Both the position numbers and the translations under genes were made by a program. From positions 1-64,000 of the forward strand of contig NZ_CANMJY010000012.1 of assembly GCF_947498345.1 (NCBI RefSeq): a DNA stretch of 64,000 nt, written 5' to 3'. This document shows, in pieces, positions 1-9,310 of this stretch. This stretch comes from an uncultured Winogradskyella sp. Its GTDB lineage: Bacteria > Bacteroidota > Bacteroidia > Flavobacteriales > Flavobacteriaceae. How positions within the stretch are numbered: the first letter of the stretch is position 1; every line of letters starts with the position of its first letter. The notes below the pieces were generated by a model. That model had not been told where the DNA came from. It made no database searches and worked only from the letters and a program-made list of their open reading frames with translations.

Positions 1-10
1 TTAGCGGGCG

Positions 11-40
11 CAAATATATAATACCTTTTTATTATCGCAA
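11..40 (-). promoter_or_regulatory. Bacteroidota-type promoter reading out of the window to the left
   Basis: On the minus strand, TTG (positions 40-38) is followed after exactly 19 bases by TATATTTG (18-11), matching the Bacteroidota -33/-7 consensus TTG-N17-23-TAnnTTTG. The bases after the -7 box, CGCCCGC, are GC-rich compared with the surroundings. The gene it drives lies left of position 1; a stable RNA such as a tRNA is possible but cannot be seen. Positions 41-126 hold no gene. Confidence 0.6.
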
Positions 41-126
41 TACCTTTTTGCATTTTATTTGTACTTTATTTTTATTTGCTTAATCTACAAGGAATTACAA
101 TCTGTTTTTTTTTATTAAAACTTCAC

Positions 127-157
127 TTTGTCCTTTATATATATAGGTATATCTTTG
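127..157 (+). promoter_or_regulatory. Promoter of thrS-infC-rpmI-rplT
   Basis: TTTG at 127-130 is followed after 19 bases by TATCTTTG at 150-157, a full match to the Bacteroidota promoter consensus. It leaves a leader of about 20 bases before the thrS ATG at 183. A T-box is not expected in this phylum and no room for one is seen. Confidence 0.7.
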
Positions 158-182
158 TGGGCTAAAATTTACACTATATATA

Positions 183-2123
183 ATGATAAATATTACTCTA
201 CCTGACGGTTCAGTTAGATCTTTTGATAAAGATGTAACTCCTTATGAAGTGGCTGTAGATATTAGCGAAGGTTTTGCACGCAATGTTATCTCAGCAAAAT
301 TCAATGACAATGTTATTGAAACCACCACTCCATTAACCACAGATGGTAGTCTTACATTATATACATGGAGGGATGATGCTGGTAAAAAAGCCTTTTGGCA
401 TTCTTCAGCTCATGTCTTGGCTCAAGCTTTAGAAGAGTTATACCCTGGTGTGAAACTTTGGGTTGGCCCAGCAATTGATAATGGTTTTTATTATGATGTT
501 GATTTAGGAGATGGTGTTATTTCTGAAAAAGATTTTAAAACCATTGAAAATAAGATGATAGAGATTGCTCGCGGAAAACACAATTTTAAAATGCGAGAAG
601 TTTCCAAAGCAGATGCTCTTTCTTTTTATAGGGATAAGAATGCGTACAAAGTTGATTTAATAGAAAACCTTGAAGATGGTACCATCAGCTTTTGCGATCA
701 TTCTACATTTACAGATTTGTGTCGAGGTGGACACATTCCTAATACTGGCATTATAAAAGCTGTAAAAATTCTTAGTGTTGCTGGCGCTTATTATAAAGGA
801 GATGAAAATGAAAAACAACTCACAAGAGTCTATGGGATTTCATTCCCTAAACAAAAAGAACTTACTGAATATTTACACCTTTTAGAAGAAGCTAAAAAGC
901 GTGACCATAGAAAGCTTGGAAAAGAACTTGAGCTTTTTACTTTTTCTCAGAAAGTTGGGCAAGGTTTACCGCTTTGGTTACCTAAAGGTGCTGCTTTAAG
1001 AGAACGTTTAGAAAACTTCTTAAAAGCTGCTCAAAAAAAAGCAGGTTACGACATGGTAGTTACACCTCATATAGGTAATAAGGATCTCTATGTAACTTCT
1101 GGGCATTTTGCAAAATATGGTGAAGACAGTTTTCAACCCATAAATACACCTGCAGAAGGAGAAGAGTTTTTGTTAAAGCCCATGAACTGTCCTCATCATT
1201 GTGAAATTTACAATGCTAAACCATATTCATATAAAGAACTACCAAAACGTTTTGCAGAATTTGGTACAGTATATAGATATGAACAAAGTGGTGAATTACA
1301 TGGTTTAACTCGTGTTAGAGGGTTTACACAAGATGATGCTCATATATTCTGTACTCCAGACCAGCTAGATACAGAGTTTAAAGAAGTCATAGACTTAGTA
1401 CTTTATGTCTTTGGTTCTTTAGGTTTTGAAAACTTTACAGCTCAAGTGTCTTTAAGAGACCCTAAAAATCCTGATAAATATATAGGTAGTGATGAAAATT
1501 GGGATAAAGCCGAACAAGCCATATTAAATGCTGCTAAAGATAAAGGCTTAAATTATGTTGTTGAAACAGGTGAAGCAGCATTTTACGGCCCAAAACTAGA
1601 TTTTATGGTAAAAGATGCTCTTGGTCGTCAATGGCAACTAGGAACCATTCAAGTAGATTACAACCTACCTGAACGTTTTGATCTAACTTATAAGGGCAGT
1701 GATAATGAGCTACATAGACCTGTCATGATTCATCGTGCTCCTTTTGGAAGTATGGAAAGATTCGTAGCTATTTTATTAGAGCATACAGGTGGGAATTTTC
1801 CGCTTTGGTTAATGCCAGAACAGGCAATTATTATCTCAATTAGCGAGAAATATGAAAAATACGCTGAAAAAGTTTTAAATTTGCTAGAAAATGACGAAAT
1901 TCGCGCCCTTGCAGACAATAGGAATGAAACTGTAGGTAAGAAAATTCGTGAAGCTGAAATGCAAAAGTTTCCGTTTATGATTATCGTTGGAGAGCAAGAA
2001 GCGCAAGACGGTACAATAACTGTGCGTGAACATGGTGGTGAAGACCTTGGCACAATTAGTGTAACGGATTTTGTGAAAATTATAAAAGAAAGAATACATA
2101 AAAGTTTAAAAACTTTTAAATAA
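183..2123 (+). CDS. thrS: Threonine--tRNA ligase
   Basis: Cytoplasmic enzyme that charges tRNA-Thr with threonine using ATP. All expected domains are present over the usual length (646 aa): an N-terminal TGS domain (about 1-62), the editing domain with H73/H77 and C180/H184 (the HxxxH and CRGGH motifs), and the class II catalytic core with zinc ligands C336, H387 and H517. These correspond to C334/H385/H511 of the E. coli enzyme. Motif 2 (around R366-R379) and motif 3 (GSMERF) are visible. It is the first gene of a translation operon, with infC starting 27 bases after its stop and in the same reading frame. Confidence 0.98.
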   Translation: MINITLPDGSVRSFDKDVTPYEVAVDISEGFARNVISAKFNDNVIETTTPLTTDGSLTLYTWRDDAGKKAFWHSSAHVLAQALEELYPGVKLWVGPAIDNGFYYDVDLGDGVISEKDFKTIENKMIEIARGKHNFKMREVSKADALSFYRDKNAYKVDLIENLEDGTISFCDHSTFTDLCRGGHIPNTGIIKAVKILSVAGAYYKGDENEKQLTRVYGISFPKQKELTEYLHLLEEAKKRDHRKLGKELELFTFSQKVGQGLPLWLPKGAALRERLENFLKAAQKKAGYDMVVTPHIGNKDLYVTSGHFAKYGEDSFQPINTPAEGEEFLLKPMNCPHHCEIYNAKPYSYKELPKRFAEFGTVYRYEQSGELHGLTRVRGFTQDDAHIFCTPDQLDTEFKEVIDLVLYVFGSLGFENFTAQVSLRDPKNPDKYIGSDENWDKAEQAILNAAKDKGLNYVVETGEAAFYGPKLDFMVKDALGRQWQLGTIQVDYNLPERFDLTYKGSDNELHRPVMIHRAPFGSMERFVAILLEHTGGNFPLWLMPEQAIIISISEKYEKYAEKVLNLLENDEIRALADNRNETVGKKIREAEMQKFPFMIIVGEQEAQDGTITVREHGGEDLGTISVTDFVKIIKERIHKSLKTFK

Positions 2124-2150
2124 ATAACGTTTAATTTAAATATATAAGCC

Positions 2151-2708
2151 ATAGCAATACGTAGAAACAGAAGAAATTATAACAGACGTGTATCTCAAGA
2201 AGATAAACACCGTATAAATTCTAAAATTAGATCTGAAGAAGTAAGAGTTGTAGGAGACAATGTTGAAGTAGGAGTTTATCCTATTAAGCAAGCTCTATCC
2301 ATGGCTGACGAACAAGGTTTGGATCTGGTTGAGATTTCGCCAAATGCGAATCCTCCTGTTTGTAAAATCATGGATTATAAAAAGTTTCTTTACGAACAAA
2401 AGAAACGTGAAAAAGCGTTAAAATCTAAAGCAACAAAAGTTGTAGTAAAAGAAATTCGTTTTGGTCCAAATACAGATGACCATGATTATGAATTTAAAAA
2501 GAAACACGCTATTAAGTTCTTAAATGATGGTGCAAAGCTAAAAGCCTTTGTATTTTTTAAAGGACGTTCAATAGTATTTAAAGAGCAAGGTCAAATCTTA
2601 TTATTAAGATTAGCGCAAGACCTTGAAGAATATGGCAAAGTAGAACAAATGCCAAAACTTGAAGGTAAACGTATGATTATGTTTATTGCTCCAAAAAAGA
2701 ATAAATAA
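2151..2708 (+). CDS. infC: Translation initiation factor IF-3, starting at AUA
   Basis: IF-3 binds the 30S subunit, prevents premature 50S joining and checks start codon-initiator tRNA pairing. The reading frame runs without interruption from codon ATA at 2151 to the stop at 2708 (185 aa) and begins M-A-I-R-R-R-N-R-R, the usual N-terminus of this family in Bacteroidota. The frame is closed by a TAA at 2145-2147. No ATG, GTG or TTG occurs before the internal ATG at 2301, which would remove most of the N-terminal domain. The start must therefore be non-canonical, most simply AUA. Use of AUU at infC in other bacteria is a known self-regulation device, because IF-3 discriminates against such codons. 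An AUA at 2157 is an alternative two codons later. Confidence 0.93.
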   Translation: MAIRRNRRNYNRRVSQEDKHRINSKIRSEEVRVVGDNVEVGVYPIKQALSMADEQGLDLVEISPNANPPVCKIMDYKKFLYEQKKREKALKSKATKVVVKEIRFGPNTDDHDYEFKKKHAIKFLNDGAKLKAFVFFKGRSIVFKEQGQILLLRLAQDLEEYGKVEQMPKLEGKRMIMFIAPKKNK

Positions 2709-2766
2709 AATGTTGAAATAATTCAGCATAAAAAATAAGCGAAACGTAAATTAAAACTAGGACAAA

Positions 2767-2964
2767 ATGCCTAAAATGAAAACAAAATCGAGTGCTAAGA
2801 AACGTTTCAAACTAACTGGCACTGGTAAGATTAAAAGAAAGCACGCTTTTAAGAGTCATATATTGACAAAAAAATCTAAAAAGCGTAAGCTTGCGTTAAC
2901 TCATGATACTTTAGTACATAAGTCAGACGAGAATAATATTAAAACCATGTTACGCTTAAAGTAA
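2767..2964 (+). CDS. rpmI: 50S ribosomal protein L35
   Basis: Small basic ribosomal protein (65 aa) of the large subunit, with the standard start [15 protein letters not shown] and a lysine-rich middle (KKSKKRK). It lies 58 bases after infC and 103 bases before rplT, the universal infC-rpmI-rplT order. It is presumably transcribed from the thrS promoter, since no separate promoter consensus was found between infC and rpmI. Confidence 0.98.
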   Translation: MPKMKTKSSAKKRFKLTGTGKIKRKHAFKSHILTKKSKKRKLALTHDTLVHKSDENNIKTMLRLK

Positions 2965-2968
2965 CAGT

Positions 2969-3046
2969 GTTTTAATCGGTTAAAACAATTTATAAACCCT
3001 GGAGTTAGGCAAAAGTATTTAGCAAGTGTAGATAATCTACCGCCTA
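2969..3046 (+). promoter_or_regulatory. Structured rpmI-rplT spacer, candidate L20 control site
   Basis: Two stem-loops can be read in the 103-base spacer. The first pairs GTTTTAA (2969-2975) with TTAAAAC (2980-2986) around TCGG. The second has outer arms TAGGC (3006-3010) and GCCTA (3042-3046) enclosing the hairpin GTAGAT/ATCTAC (3028-3033/3035-3040). L20 represses its own operon through mRNA structures in several bacteria. That this is such a site is inference. Confidence 0.4.
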
Positions 3047-3067
3047 CTACAAAAAACAATTAAAGAA

Positions 3068-3412
3068 ATGCCAAGATCAGTAAATTCAGTTGCAAAGAGA
3101 GCCAGAAGAAAAAAGGTTCTTAAGCAAGCAAAAGGTTACTTCGGAAGACGTAAAAACGTTTGGACAGTAGCAAAGAATGCGGTTGACAAAGCGATGCAAT
3201 ATTCGTACAGAGATCGTAGAAACAAAAAAAGAACATTTCGTTCGTTATGGATTATGCGTATAAACGCAGGTGCAAGACAACATGGAATGAGCTATTCAAA
3301 ATTGATGGGAGGATTAAAAGCTAATAACATTGAATTGAATCGTAAGGTTCTTGCAGATTTAGCCATGAATCACCCAGAAGCTTTTGAGGCTATAGTAAAC
3401 AAAGTTAAGTAA
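3068..3412 (+). CDS. rplT: 50S ribosomal protein L20
   Basis: L20 binds 23S rRNA early in assembly of the large subunit and in other bacteria represses its own operon. The 114-aa protein has the standard N-terminus [16 protein letters not shown], an extended basic arm, and a globular C-terminal half that includes INAGARQHG and YSKLMGGL. It is the last gene of the thrS-infC-rpmI-rplT operon and is followed by a strong terminator at 3451. Its spacer to rpmI is structured (see 2969-3046). Confidence 0.98.
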   Translation: MPRSVNSVAKRARRKKVLKQAKGYFGRRKNVWTVAKNAVDKAMQYSYRDRRNKKRTFRSLWIMRINAGARQHGMSYSKLMGGLKANNIELNRKVLADLAMNHPEAFEAIVNKVK

Positions 3413-3450
3413 GGCTTTTAGCCAAATTAATAACAACATTTCGCTTAAAA

Positions 3451-3479
3451 AAATCCGATTCTAACGAGTCGGATTTTTT
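3451..3479 (+). terminator. Rho-independent terminator of the rplT operon
   Basis: The 8-bp stem AAATCCGA (3451-3458) / TCGGATTT (3469-3476) encloses a 10-base loop and is followed by a T run to 3479. The A-run on the left lets it also serve the convergent minus-strand gene ending at 3484. Confidence 0.85.
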
Positions 3480-3483
3480 ATTT

Positions 3484-3909
3484 TTAATTGCTGCCCAGAG
3501 CTGTAATTACTATATTTCTCCCCGAAGCGTTATTTCTATGCTCACATAGGTAAATACCTTGCCAAATGCCAAGATTAAGTTTGCCATTCGTTAATGGAAT
3601 TAGGACTGACGACCCCATCAAAGATGCTTTAATATGTGCTGGCATATCATCAGGTCCTTCAAAAATGTGCTTATAATACGGTTGATTCTCAGGTACCATT
3701 TCATTTATATGGCTTTCAAAATCTTGTCGAACGGTTGAATCTGCATTTTCATTTATCGTTAAACTTGCAGAAGTATGTTTTATGAAAACTTGTAGCTGAC
3801 CAGTTTTTATAGTTTTAATTTCAGGAATCGCATTTAATATATCGGACGTAATTAAATGAAAACCTCTTGGATAAGCTTTCAATCTAATCTCTTTTTGAAA
3901 AAATTCCAT
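3484..3909 (-). CDS. yjbQ: YjbQ/UPF0047 family protein
   Basis: The 141-aa protein matches the whole length of the YjbQ/UPF0047 family, some members of which have weak thiamine-phosphate synthase activity; the true role is unsettled. Family landmarks are present: the HTSASLTINENAD stretch (about 45-57), EGPDDMPAHIKASL (about 85-98), and the C-terminal LGIWQGIYLCEHR, where the family normally has GTWQ, so a T-to-I change is visible. It starts 7 bases after the EF-hand gene, so the two are probably co-transcribed. Confidence 0.9.
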   Translation of the reverse strand: MEFFQKEIRLKAYPRGFHLITSDILNAIPEIKTIKTGQLQVFIKHTSASLTINENADSTVRQDFESHINEMVPENQPYYKHIFEGPDDMPAHIKASLMGSSVLIPLTNGKLNLGIWQGIYLCEHRNNASGRNIVITALGSN

Positions 3910-3916
3910 TCAACAA

Positions 3917-4195
3917 TTATTTAGATTCATCTGAAATCTCATCGATAGAATATTTAAACTCTTCCCAGTCTATAAGTCCATCACCATCTTTATCGTAACC
4001 TTCTATGAGTTTTGACGCTACAACACCTCTAATAAAGCCACTAATCTCAGCTTGCTTTAAAAGCTTTACAATTTCTTTCCTAGTGAGTTTGCCATCACTG
4101 TCCTTATCAAAAAAGGCAAAAGCTTCTTCTGGTGTATTAAAATGATTTGTGATTAAAATTTGAATTTTGTTGAGTATGGCTTCTTTTCGTCCCAT
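3917..4195 (-). CDS. Small EF-hand calcium-binding protein
   Basis: A 92-aa soluble protein with two canonical EF-hand loops: residues 30-41 (DKDSDGKLTRKE) and 68-79 (DKDGDGLIDWEE). Both have acidic residues at positions 1, 3, 5 and 12 and glycine at 6, so both should bind Ca2+. There is no signal peptide or membrane segment, so it is likely a cytoplasmic calcium sensor or buffer. It lies 44 bases after a nucleotide cyclase gene and 7 bases before the yjbQ-like gene on the same strand. A link between calcium and the cyclase is inference. Confidence 0.85.
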   Translation of the reverse strand: MGRKEAILNKIQILITNHFNTPEEAFAFFDKDSDGKLTRKEIVKLLKQAEISGFIRGVVASKLIEGYDKDGDGLIDWEEFKYSIDEISDESK

Positions 4196-4239
4196 CAGAA
4201 TTGCTTTAGAATTATCTTTTACAAGATAAAGTTTTCTCT

Positions 4240-5313
4240 TTATTTAGAAATTTCAAAAATTTGAACAGCCCTCTCTTTACCTTTTAATGTAATCGTACCT
4301 TTTGAATTTGTCATATATTGACCATCTAGTTTTAATTTTTTTAAAGTTGTTTCAGACACTAAAAGTGAGCTGTAATAGGTATTACACAGGCTTTGAATTC
4401 TTGATGCCGTATTAATGACATCTCCATGATAAGCAATTTCTTTTTTAACTGTACCTACTTCTGCAATCATGAGCTTACCAAAATGAATACCTGCTTTAAA
4501 AATGGGCTCATAGCCAAACTTTAGTGTGTAATGTTCATTTCGTTTTTTTAGCTGTTCTCTAAAAGCAAAGAATAGTTTGATACAGTTATTCTTTTTAAAA
4601 CCCTTTTTTGAAGTCCATGTTACAACCGCCTCATCCCCTACATATTGATAAACTTCTGCTTCGTATTTATTTAAAACTTTATTTAAATCCGTAAAACAAT
4701 CCTGAATAAACTTACTATACTTAATATGACCTAAATGTTCTGCTATTTTAGTAGAATCTTTTAAATCCAGAAACATTAATATCCTACTTTCTTCTCGAGG
4801 TTTTCTATATTTACCAAGAAGGATATTCAGAAACATGCCTCTACCAAACTTATCGTTGGCAATTCTTATGAGTGAAAATACAATGGAAGCTGTTATAAAA
4901 TAAATAACTGTATTCCAAAAAAATGGATCTGTACGCCACCAACCCCTTTCGTTAGGCAAATCAATATCAATCTGTTCTTCAATTCTAAATGATAGCAAAC
5001 TAAGTACTATAATTATTAAAATAAGATAAATTAGAGACTTAATTATTACACTAATACCTAGAATAAGTTTTTTACTAAAAAACTCATCAAACAAAAATTC
5101 AATGACAGCATAAAAAGTACCTAACAAAAGGCCAAGTATAATACCATATTTATAAAACGCAGATATTGGTAGCCCAAGGTCTTCATCTGTATATATAGCT
5201 AACTCTTCAATTAGACCATTATATCTTATAACAATAAAAAAAGTGAAGGCTATAAGCCAATAAATAATAGAAATTACAAATAACTGAAGAAAGGGTTTTA
5301 ATCTATTACTCAT
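4240..5313 (-). CDS. Membrane-bound adenylate/guanylate cyclase (class III)
   Basis: A 357-aa protein with four predicted membrane helices (about 10-30, 53-73, 84-108, 130-150), followed by a class III cyclase catalytic domain (about 175-345). Metal-binding aspartates D183 (FLDLKDST) and D227 (VGDEAV) and the transition-state residues N301 and R305 (NTASR) are all present, so it should be active. Whether it makes cAMP or cGMP cannot be decided from the sequence. It starts 12 bases after the upstream gene (5326-6591) and is followed by the EF-hand gene, suggesting one minus-strand operon from 6591 to 3484. Confidence 0.88.
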   Translation of the reverse strand: MSNRLKPFLQLFVISIIYWLIAFTFFIVIRYNGLIEELAIYTDEDLGLPISAFYKYGIILGLLLGTFYAVIEFLFDEFFSKKLILGISVIIKSLIYLILIIIVLSLLSFRIEEQIDIDLPNERGWWRTDPFFWNTVIYFITASIVFSLIRIANDKFGRGMFLNILLGKYRKPREESRILMFLDLKDSTKIAEHLGHIKYSKFIQDCFTDLNKVLNKYEAEVYQYVGDEAVVTWTSKKGFKKNNCIKLFFAFREQLKKRNEHYTLKFGYEPIFKAGIHFGKLMIAEVGTVKKEIAYHGDVINTASRIQSLCNTYYSSLLVSETTLKKLKLDGQYMTNSKGTITLKGKERAVQIFEISK

Positions 5314-5325
5314 AAAATTAAGTAA

Positions 5326-6591
5326 TTAGGTCTTCTGTTTCTTCTTTTTAGCAGCCGGAAATAACACATTATTTAAGATTAACCGATAACCAGGAGAGGT
5401 TGGATGTAAATCGAGTTCTGTCTTTGGGTCTCCTACTCTATGTGTATAATCTTCTGGATCATGACCACCATAAAATGTAAAAAAGCCTTTGCCTTTTATA
5501 CCATGAATATATTTGGCTTCACTATTGGTTCGGTTTTCACCCATTACTAAAACATTAGACTTTATTTGCTCTCTTGTAAATGATGTGGTCTGTCCCATAA
5601 ATCCTTTTACTAAAGAAGTATGGTTTTGTGTCAGCATTGTTGGAATTGGGTCCCATTTTGCTGAGTATTCCATCAATGAAAAATAGTCAGTTTTAAAAGG
5701 GATTTGACGTTTTTGCGTCATATCTATTGAGGAGAATTCATAGACATTAGGACTGCGTTCTAGAATATAATCCTTAAAAGCAAACGTTTTGGAATAATCA
5801 ATTTTATTTTGATAACCAGGATCGCTACCATCACCATCAAACATAGGCTCGCAGATATCTACATTTTCGGCGGACAAAGCGATATCAAAGCTATCTGTAG
5901 CTGAGCACATCGCAAACATAAAACCACCACCAACAACATAATCCTTTATTTTTTTGGCTACAGCTAATTTAGCATCAGAAACTTTACTATATCCTAAACG
6001 CTTTGCTAATTCTTCTGCAGCTTTTTTCTCTTCAATATACCATGCTGCAGAACGGTAAGTTCGGTAAAACTTACCATATTGACCCGTAAAATCTTCATGA
6101 TGCAAGTGTAGCCAATCATAAAGTAGCAATTCATCCTTTAAAACTTCCTCATCATAAATGGTTTCATAAGGGATTTCAGCATATGTTAACACCATAGTTA
6201 CCGCATCATCCCATGGCTGTTTTCCATAAGGTGTATATACTGCAATCTTTGGAGCTTTCTCTAACACTACAGCTTCTTGATTAACCGCAGGACTACTAAT
6301 ATCATCTAGTATTTTTGCCGCTTTTGCATCAGAAATCATTTCAAAAGACACGCCTCTAATTTGGCATTCGCGTTGTATGATCTCTGCATCTGGTAATAGG
6401 AATGAACCGCCTCTATAATTGAGTAGCCATTTCACTTTAAGTTCACGTTCTAAAGTCCAGTAAGTTACACCATAAGCTTTTAAATGATTCTCTTGTGATT
6501 CTGCATCCATAGGAATAAGAATATAGGATGCATAGGCATTTATACTTATGAATAGTGTAAAGAATATGACAACTATTTTTTTCAAGTTCAT
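5326..6591 (-). CDS. Secreted Bacteroidota protein of the 'asparagine synthetase B' annotation group
   Basis: A 421-aa protein with a signal peptide (about 1-21, ending NAYA). It closely resembles a conserved flavobacterial family that databases label asparagine synthetase B. No N-terminal catalytic Cys2 or PP-loop of a true AsnB is visible, and a signal peptide would be wrong for a cytoplasmic amidotransferase, so that name is probably misleading. Visible features are a HHEDFTGQYGKF stretch, a glycine-rich segment (VGGGFMFAMCSATDSFD) resembling class I glutamine-amidotransferase-like folds, and a lysine-rich tail. It is the likely first gene of the cyclase/EF-hand/yjbQ operon. Function is unknown. 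Confidence 0.7.
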   Translation of the reverse strand: MNLKKIVVIFFTLFISINAYASYILIPMDAESQENHLKAYGVTYWTLERELKVKWLLNYRGGSFLLPDAEIIQRECQIRGVSFEMISDAKAAKILDDISSPAVNQEAVVLEKAPKIAVYTPYGKQPWDDAVTMVLTYAEIPYETIYDEEVLKDELLLYDWLHLHHEDFTGQYGKFYRTYRSAAWYIEEKKAAEELAKRLGYSKVSDAKLAVAKKIKDYVVGGGFMFAMCSATDSFDIALSAENVDICEPMFDGDGSDPGYQNKIDYSKTFAFKDYILERSPNVYEFSSIDMTQKRQIPFKTDYFSLMEYSAKWDPIPTMLTQNHTSLVKGFMGQTTSFTREQIKSNVLVMGENRTNSEAKYIHGIKGKGFFTFYGGHDPEDYTHRVGDPKTELDLHPTSPGYRLILNNVLFPAAKKKKQKT

Positions 6592-6665
6592 AGATTTAGA
6601 ACGAAATATAATTAAAATTTAGTCTAATTATTATCTATTTACCATTCTTTTAAGAAGCTTTTATA

Positions 6666-7700
6666 CTATTCTATTGAAGTTTCTTTGCCAGAAAGTAAGC
6701 TTGCTATAATCTTGGTACTAGGGAATTGTTCTAATATTATTTTAATAAATACTGTTATAGGGATTGCCATGATTAACCCTGGAATTCCCCACAAAAACCC
6801 CCAAAACATTAGCATTACCAAAACAGCAATAATATTAATTGAGAAAGATTTGCCCATAAAAATTGGCTCTAAAATAGCACCAAAAGTGACTTGCACTAAT
6901 GTAATAGCAAGCACAAAAAAGAATAGTGTGCTTGTTGGGTCTAACTCTACAAAGGCAAAAATTGAAAGCAAAATAACCGAAATAAATGAGCCCACCATTT
7001 GCACAAAATTTATGGCAAATGCAAATAAACCCCAAAAAATTGGAAAACTTACATCAAAAAACACACACATTAACCCAGTAAATAAACCAGTTAGAGCACT
7101 GACCAAAAACTTAACTTTAATGAACTTTATCAAATCCTTTTCAATTTTCATAAAAGCCTTTATGGATGTGTGTTTCTGTTTTAACAATGTATTGTTAAGT
7201 AATTTGTGTACGTTAATGGATTCTGCTAACCAAAGTACCACAAAGAATGCGGTCATTAATAATGTTGTGAGAAAGGTTCTTAAAAACCCAAAAGTAGAAC
7301 CCAGATTTTCTTTTTCAAAGAATTGTGCTAATGGGTTTTTATTGTCTTCATATTCAATTCCGAAGTTTTCAAAAATATACATTTTTAAATCGGCTAACTT
7401 CTCTTCTGCCTTTGGAAAGAAATCTGATTTAGTAGCTAAAATTTCTTTACTCGAAAGCTGAATTAGTTCTATGCCTAATTTTAACCCTCCGGCAACTAAT
7501 AATAATACAATGATTATACTAACGACCTTGGGTACTTTACGGCGTCCTAACCAACGCATAACTGGCAAAAACAATAAAGCAATAAACATTGAAAAAATCA
7601 ATGGTATAAATATGAAGGAAAGTATTTTAAGTAGGTAAAATACCAGTGGTATAACTATTATTAACAACAAAACATTTGTTGTACGTCTTTGATCTAACAT
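6666..7700 (-). CDS. AI-2E family transporter (UPF0118 permease)
   Basis: A 344-aa inner-membrane protein with about eight hydrophobic helices: two near the N-terminus, a long hydrophilic section (about 80-140), and a C-terminal cluster with the family's PGL-type segment (WGIPGLIMAIPITVFIKIILEQ). The family exports small molecules or ions, for example autoinducer-2 or Na+/H+ in characterised members; the substrate cannot be assigned here. It stands alone, 71 bases after dnaB on the same strand. Confidence 0.88.
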   Translation of the reverse strand: MLDQRRTTNVLLLIIVIPLVFYLLKILSFIFIPLIFSMFIALLFLPVMRWLGRRKVPKVVSIIIVLLLVAGGLKLGIELIQLSSKEILATKSDFFPKAEEKLADLKMYIFENFGIEYEDNKNPLAQFFEKENLGSTFGFLRTFLTTLLMTAFFVVLWLAESINVHKLLNNTLLKQKHTSIKAFMKIEKDLIKFIKVKFLVSALTGLFTGLMCVFFDVSFPIFWGLFAFAINFVQMVGSFISVILLSIFAFVELDPTSTLFFFVLAITLVQVTFGAILEPIFMGKSFSINIIAVLVMLMFWGFLWGIPGLIMAIPITVFIKIILEQFPSTKIIASLLSGKETSIE

Positions 7701-7771
7701 GAGGCAATTTTCTTATAAATAGCGAAAAGTAAAGATACGTTAAAAAAGCACTTCAAAAACCCTAAATGCTG

Positions 7772-9304
7772 TTAAAAAGGAACCCCATCGTCTTCTGGTG
7801 CATCAAAAGCATCAGAGGCAGAAGGGAAATTATCTGGCTTAAAGGTATCATCGTTAGCAGCTGCATTCATTTTAGAATGGAACTCTCCGAAAGGAGTATC
7901 AAAATCGTCTAAATTATCAAACTTACCTAAGTGACCGATAAACTTTAATCTAATATTATCCAATCCACCATTTCTATGCTTGGCTACTATAAATTCACCT
8001 TGACCTTCAGTTGGTGAGCGTTCTTCATCATCCCATTCATCAATTTTATAATATTCTGGTCTGTAAATAAAAGATACAATATCAGCATCTTGTTCAATAG
8101 CTCCAGATTCACGTAAATCAGACAATAAAGGGCGTTTGCTTCCTCCACGTGTTTCTACTGCACGCGACAACTGAGATAATGCAATTACAGGAACATTTAA
8201 CTCTTTTGCCAATGCCTTAAGATTTCGGGAAATCATTGATATTTCTTGTTCTCTATTTCCGCCTTTTTGACTTCCACCTGCAGTCATTAACTGCAAATAA
8301 TCTATCATTATCACTTTAATACCATATTGCGACGCCAATCTTCGGGCTTTAGCTCTTAAGTCAAAAATAGATAATGAAGGGGTATCATCAATAAATAAAG
8401 GAGCGTTTTCTAAGGTCTTTACCTTAACATTAAGTTGCTCCCATTCGTGTTTTTCTAATTTCCCTGTTCTCAGTTTCTCAGAAGATAATCCGGTTTCACT
8501 AGATATTAAACGTGTAATTAATTGAACAGAAGACATCTCTAAAGAAAAGAATGCTACAGGTTGGTTAAAATCTACGGCAATATTCCTTGCCATAGTTAAA
8601 GTTAAAGCTGTTTTACCCATACCAGGACGTGCAGCAACAATAATTAAATCACTAGGTTGCCAACCAGATGTTAATTTATCGAGCTTATCAAAACCTGTAG
8701 GTATACCACTAAGACCTTCTTTATTTGAAATTTCTTCAATCTTCTTCTTGGCTTGAATTACTAGGCTCTGTGCAGTTTCAGTTGATTTTTTGACATTACC
8801 CTGAGTAACTTCATACAACTTAGCTTCTGCATTATCTAGTAAGTCAAAGACATCTTTGGTTTCGTCATAAGCTTCTTCAATAATTTCGTTAGAAATTTTA
8901 ATTAAACTACGTTGAATATACTTTTGAAGTATAATACGAGCGTGAAACTCAATATGTGCAGAAGACGACACACGCTGGGTTAAAGAAATAAGGTAAAAAT
9001 CACCACCGATTACATCTAACTTTTCATCTTTTTTTAATTGGCTAGAAACGGTTAATAAGTCAACCGGCTCACTGTTTTCAAATAATTTGAAAATAGCTTC
9101 AAAGATGTGTTTATGTGCTTCTTTGTAAAAAGCTTCAGGACTTAAAATATCAATAACCTCATCAACACCTTTTTTATCAATCATCATCGCACCAAGCACA
9201 ACTTCCTCTAAATCAATGGCTTGAGGTGGTATTTTTCCTTTTTCTAAGTTAATGATAGTGCTTTTATCGACTTTATAGCCTTGTATTGGGTTAGGTTGTT
9301 TCAT
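7772..9304 (-). CDS. dnaB: Replicative DNA helicase DnaB
   Basis: Hexameric helicase that unwinds DNA at the replication fork and interacts with DnaG primase. The 510-aa protein has the N-terminal DnaB domain (about 25-130), a linker, and a RecA-like C-terminal domain with Walker A AARPGMGKT (224-232), Walker B VIMIDYLQLM, and the QLSRAVE and R-finger region. The ATG at 9304 (MKQPNPIQGYKVDK) is preferred over the TTG at 9313 because it matches the flavobacterial family start. A -7-like box (9311-9318) lies just upstream, which would make the mRNA nearly leaderless. Confidence 0.97.
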   Translation of the reverse strand: MKQPNPIQGYKVDKSTIINLEKGKIPPQAIDLEEVVLGAMMIDKKGVDEVIDILSPEAFYKEAHKHIFEAIFKLFENSEPVDLLTVSSQLKKDEKLDVIGGDFYLISLTQRVSSSAHIEFHARIILQKYIQRSLIKISNEIIEEAYDETKDVFDLLDNAEAKLYEVTQGNVKKSTETAQSLVIQAKKKIEEISNKEGLSGIPTGFDKLDKLTSGWQPSDLIIVAARPGMGKTALTLTMARNIAVDFNQPVAFFSLEMSSVQLITRLISSETGLSSEKLRTGKLEKHEWEQLNVKVKTLENAPLFIDDTPSLSIFDLRAKARRLASQYGIKVIMIDYLQLMTAGGSQKGGNREQEISMISRNLKALAKELNVPVIALSQLSRAVETRGGSKRPLLSDLRESGAIEQDADIVSFIYRPEYYKIDEWDDEERSPTEGQGEFIVAKHRNGGLDNIRLKFIGHLGKFDNLDDFDTPFGEFHSKMNAAANDDTFKPDNFPSASDAFDAPEDDGVPF

Positions 9305-9310
9305 AAGTAA

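Noticed and set aside
1730..2152. Minus-strand frame across the end of thrS
   Set aside because: It lies antisense to conserved catalytic motifs of thrS, with no family resemblance.
5326..6591. A true asparagine synthetase
   Set aside because: The protein is secreted and lacks Cys2 and the ATP-binding loop of AsnB. The name is only a database label for this family.
6685..7461. Long plus-strand frame (258 codons) opposite the AI-2E family gene
   Set aside because: It is the antisense shadow of a clear membrane protein gene, its composition is rich in Asn, Lys, Ile and Ser with no domain, and no start signal or promoter is seen.
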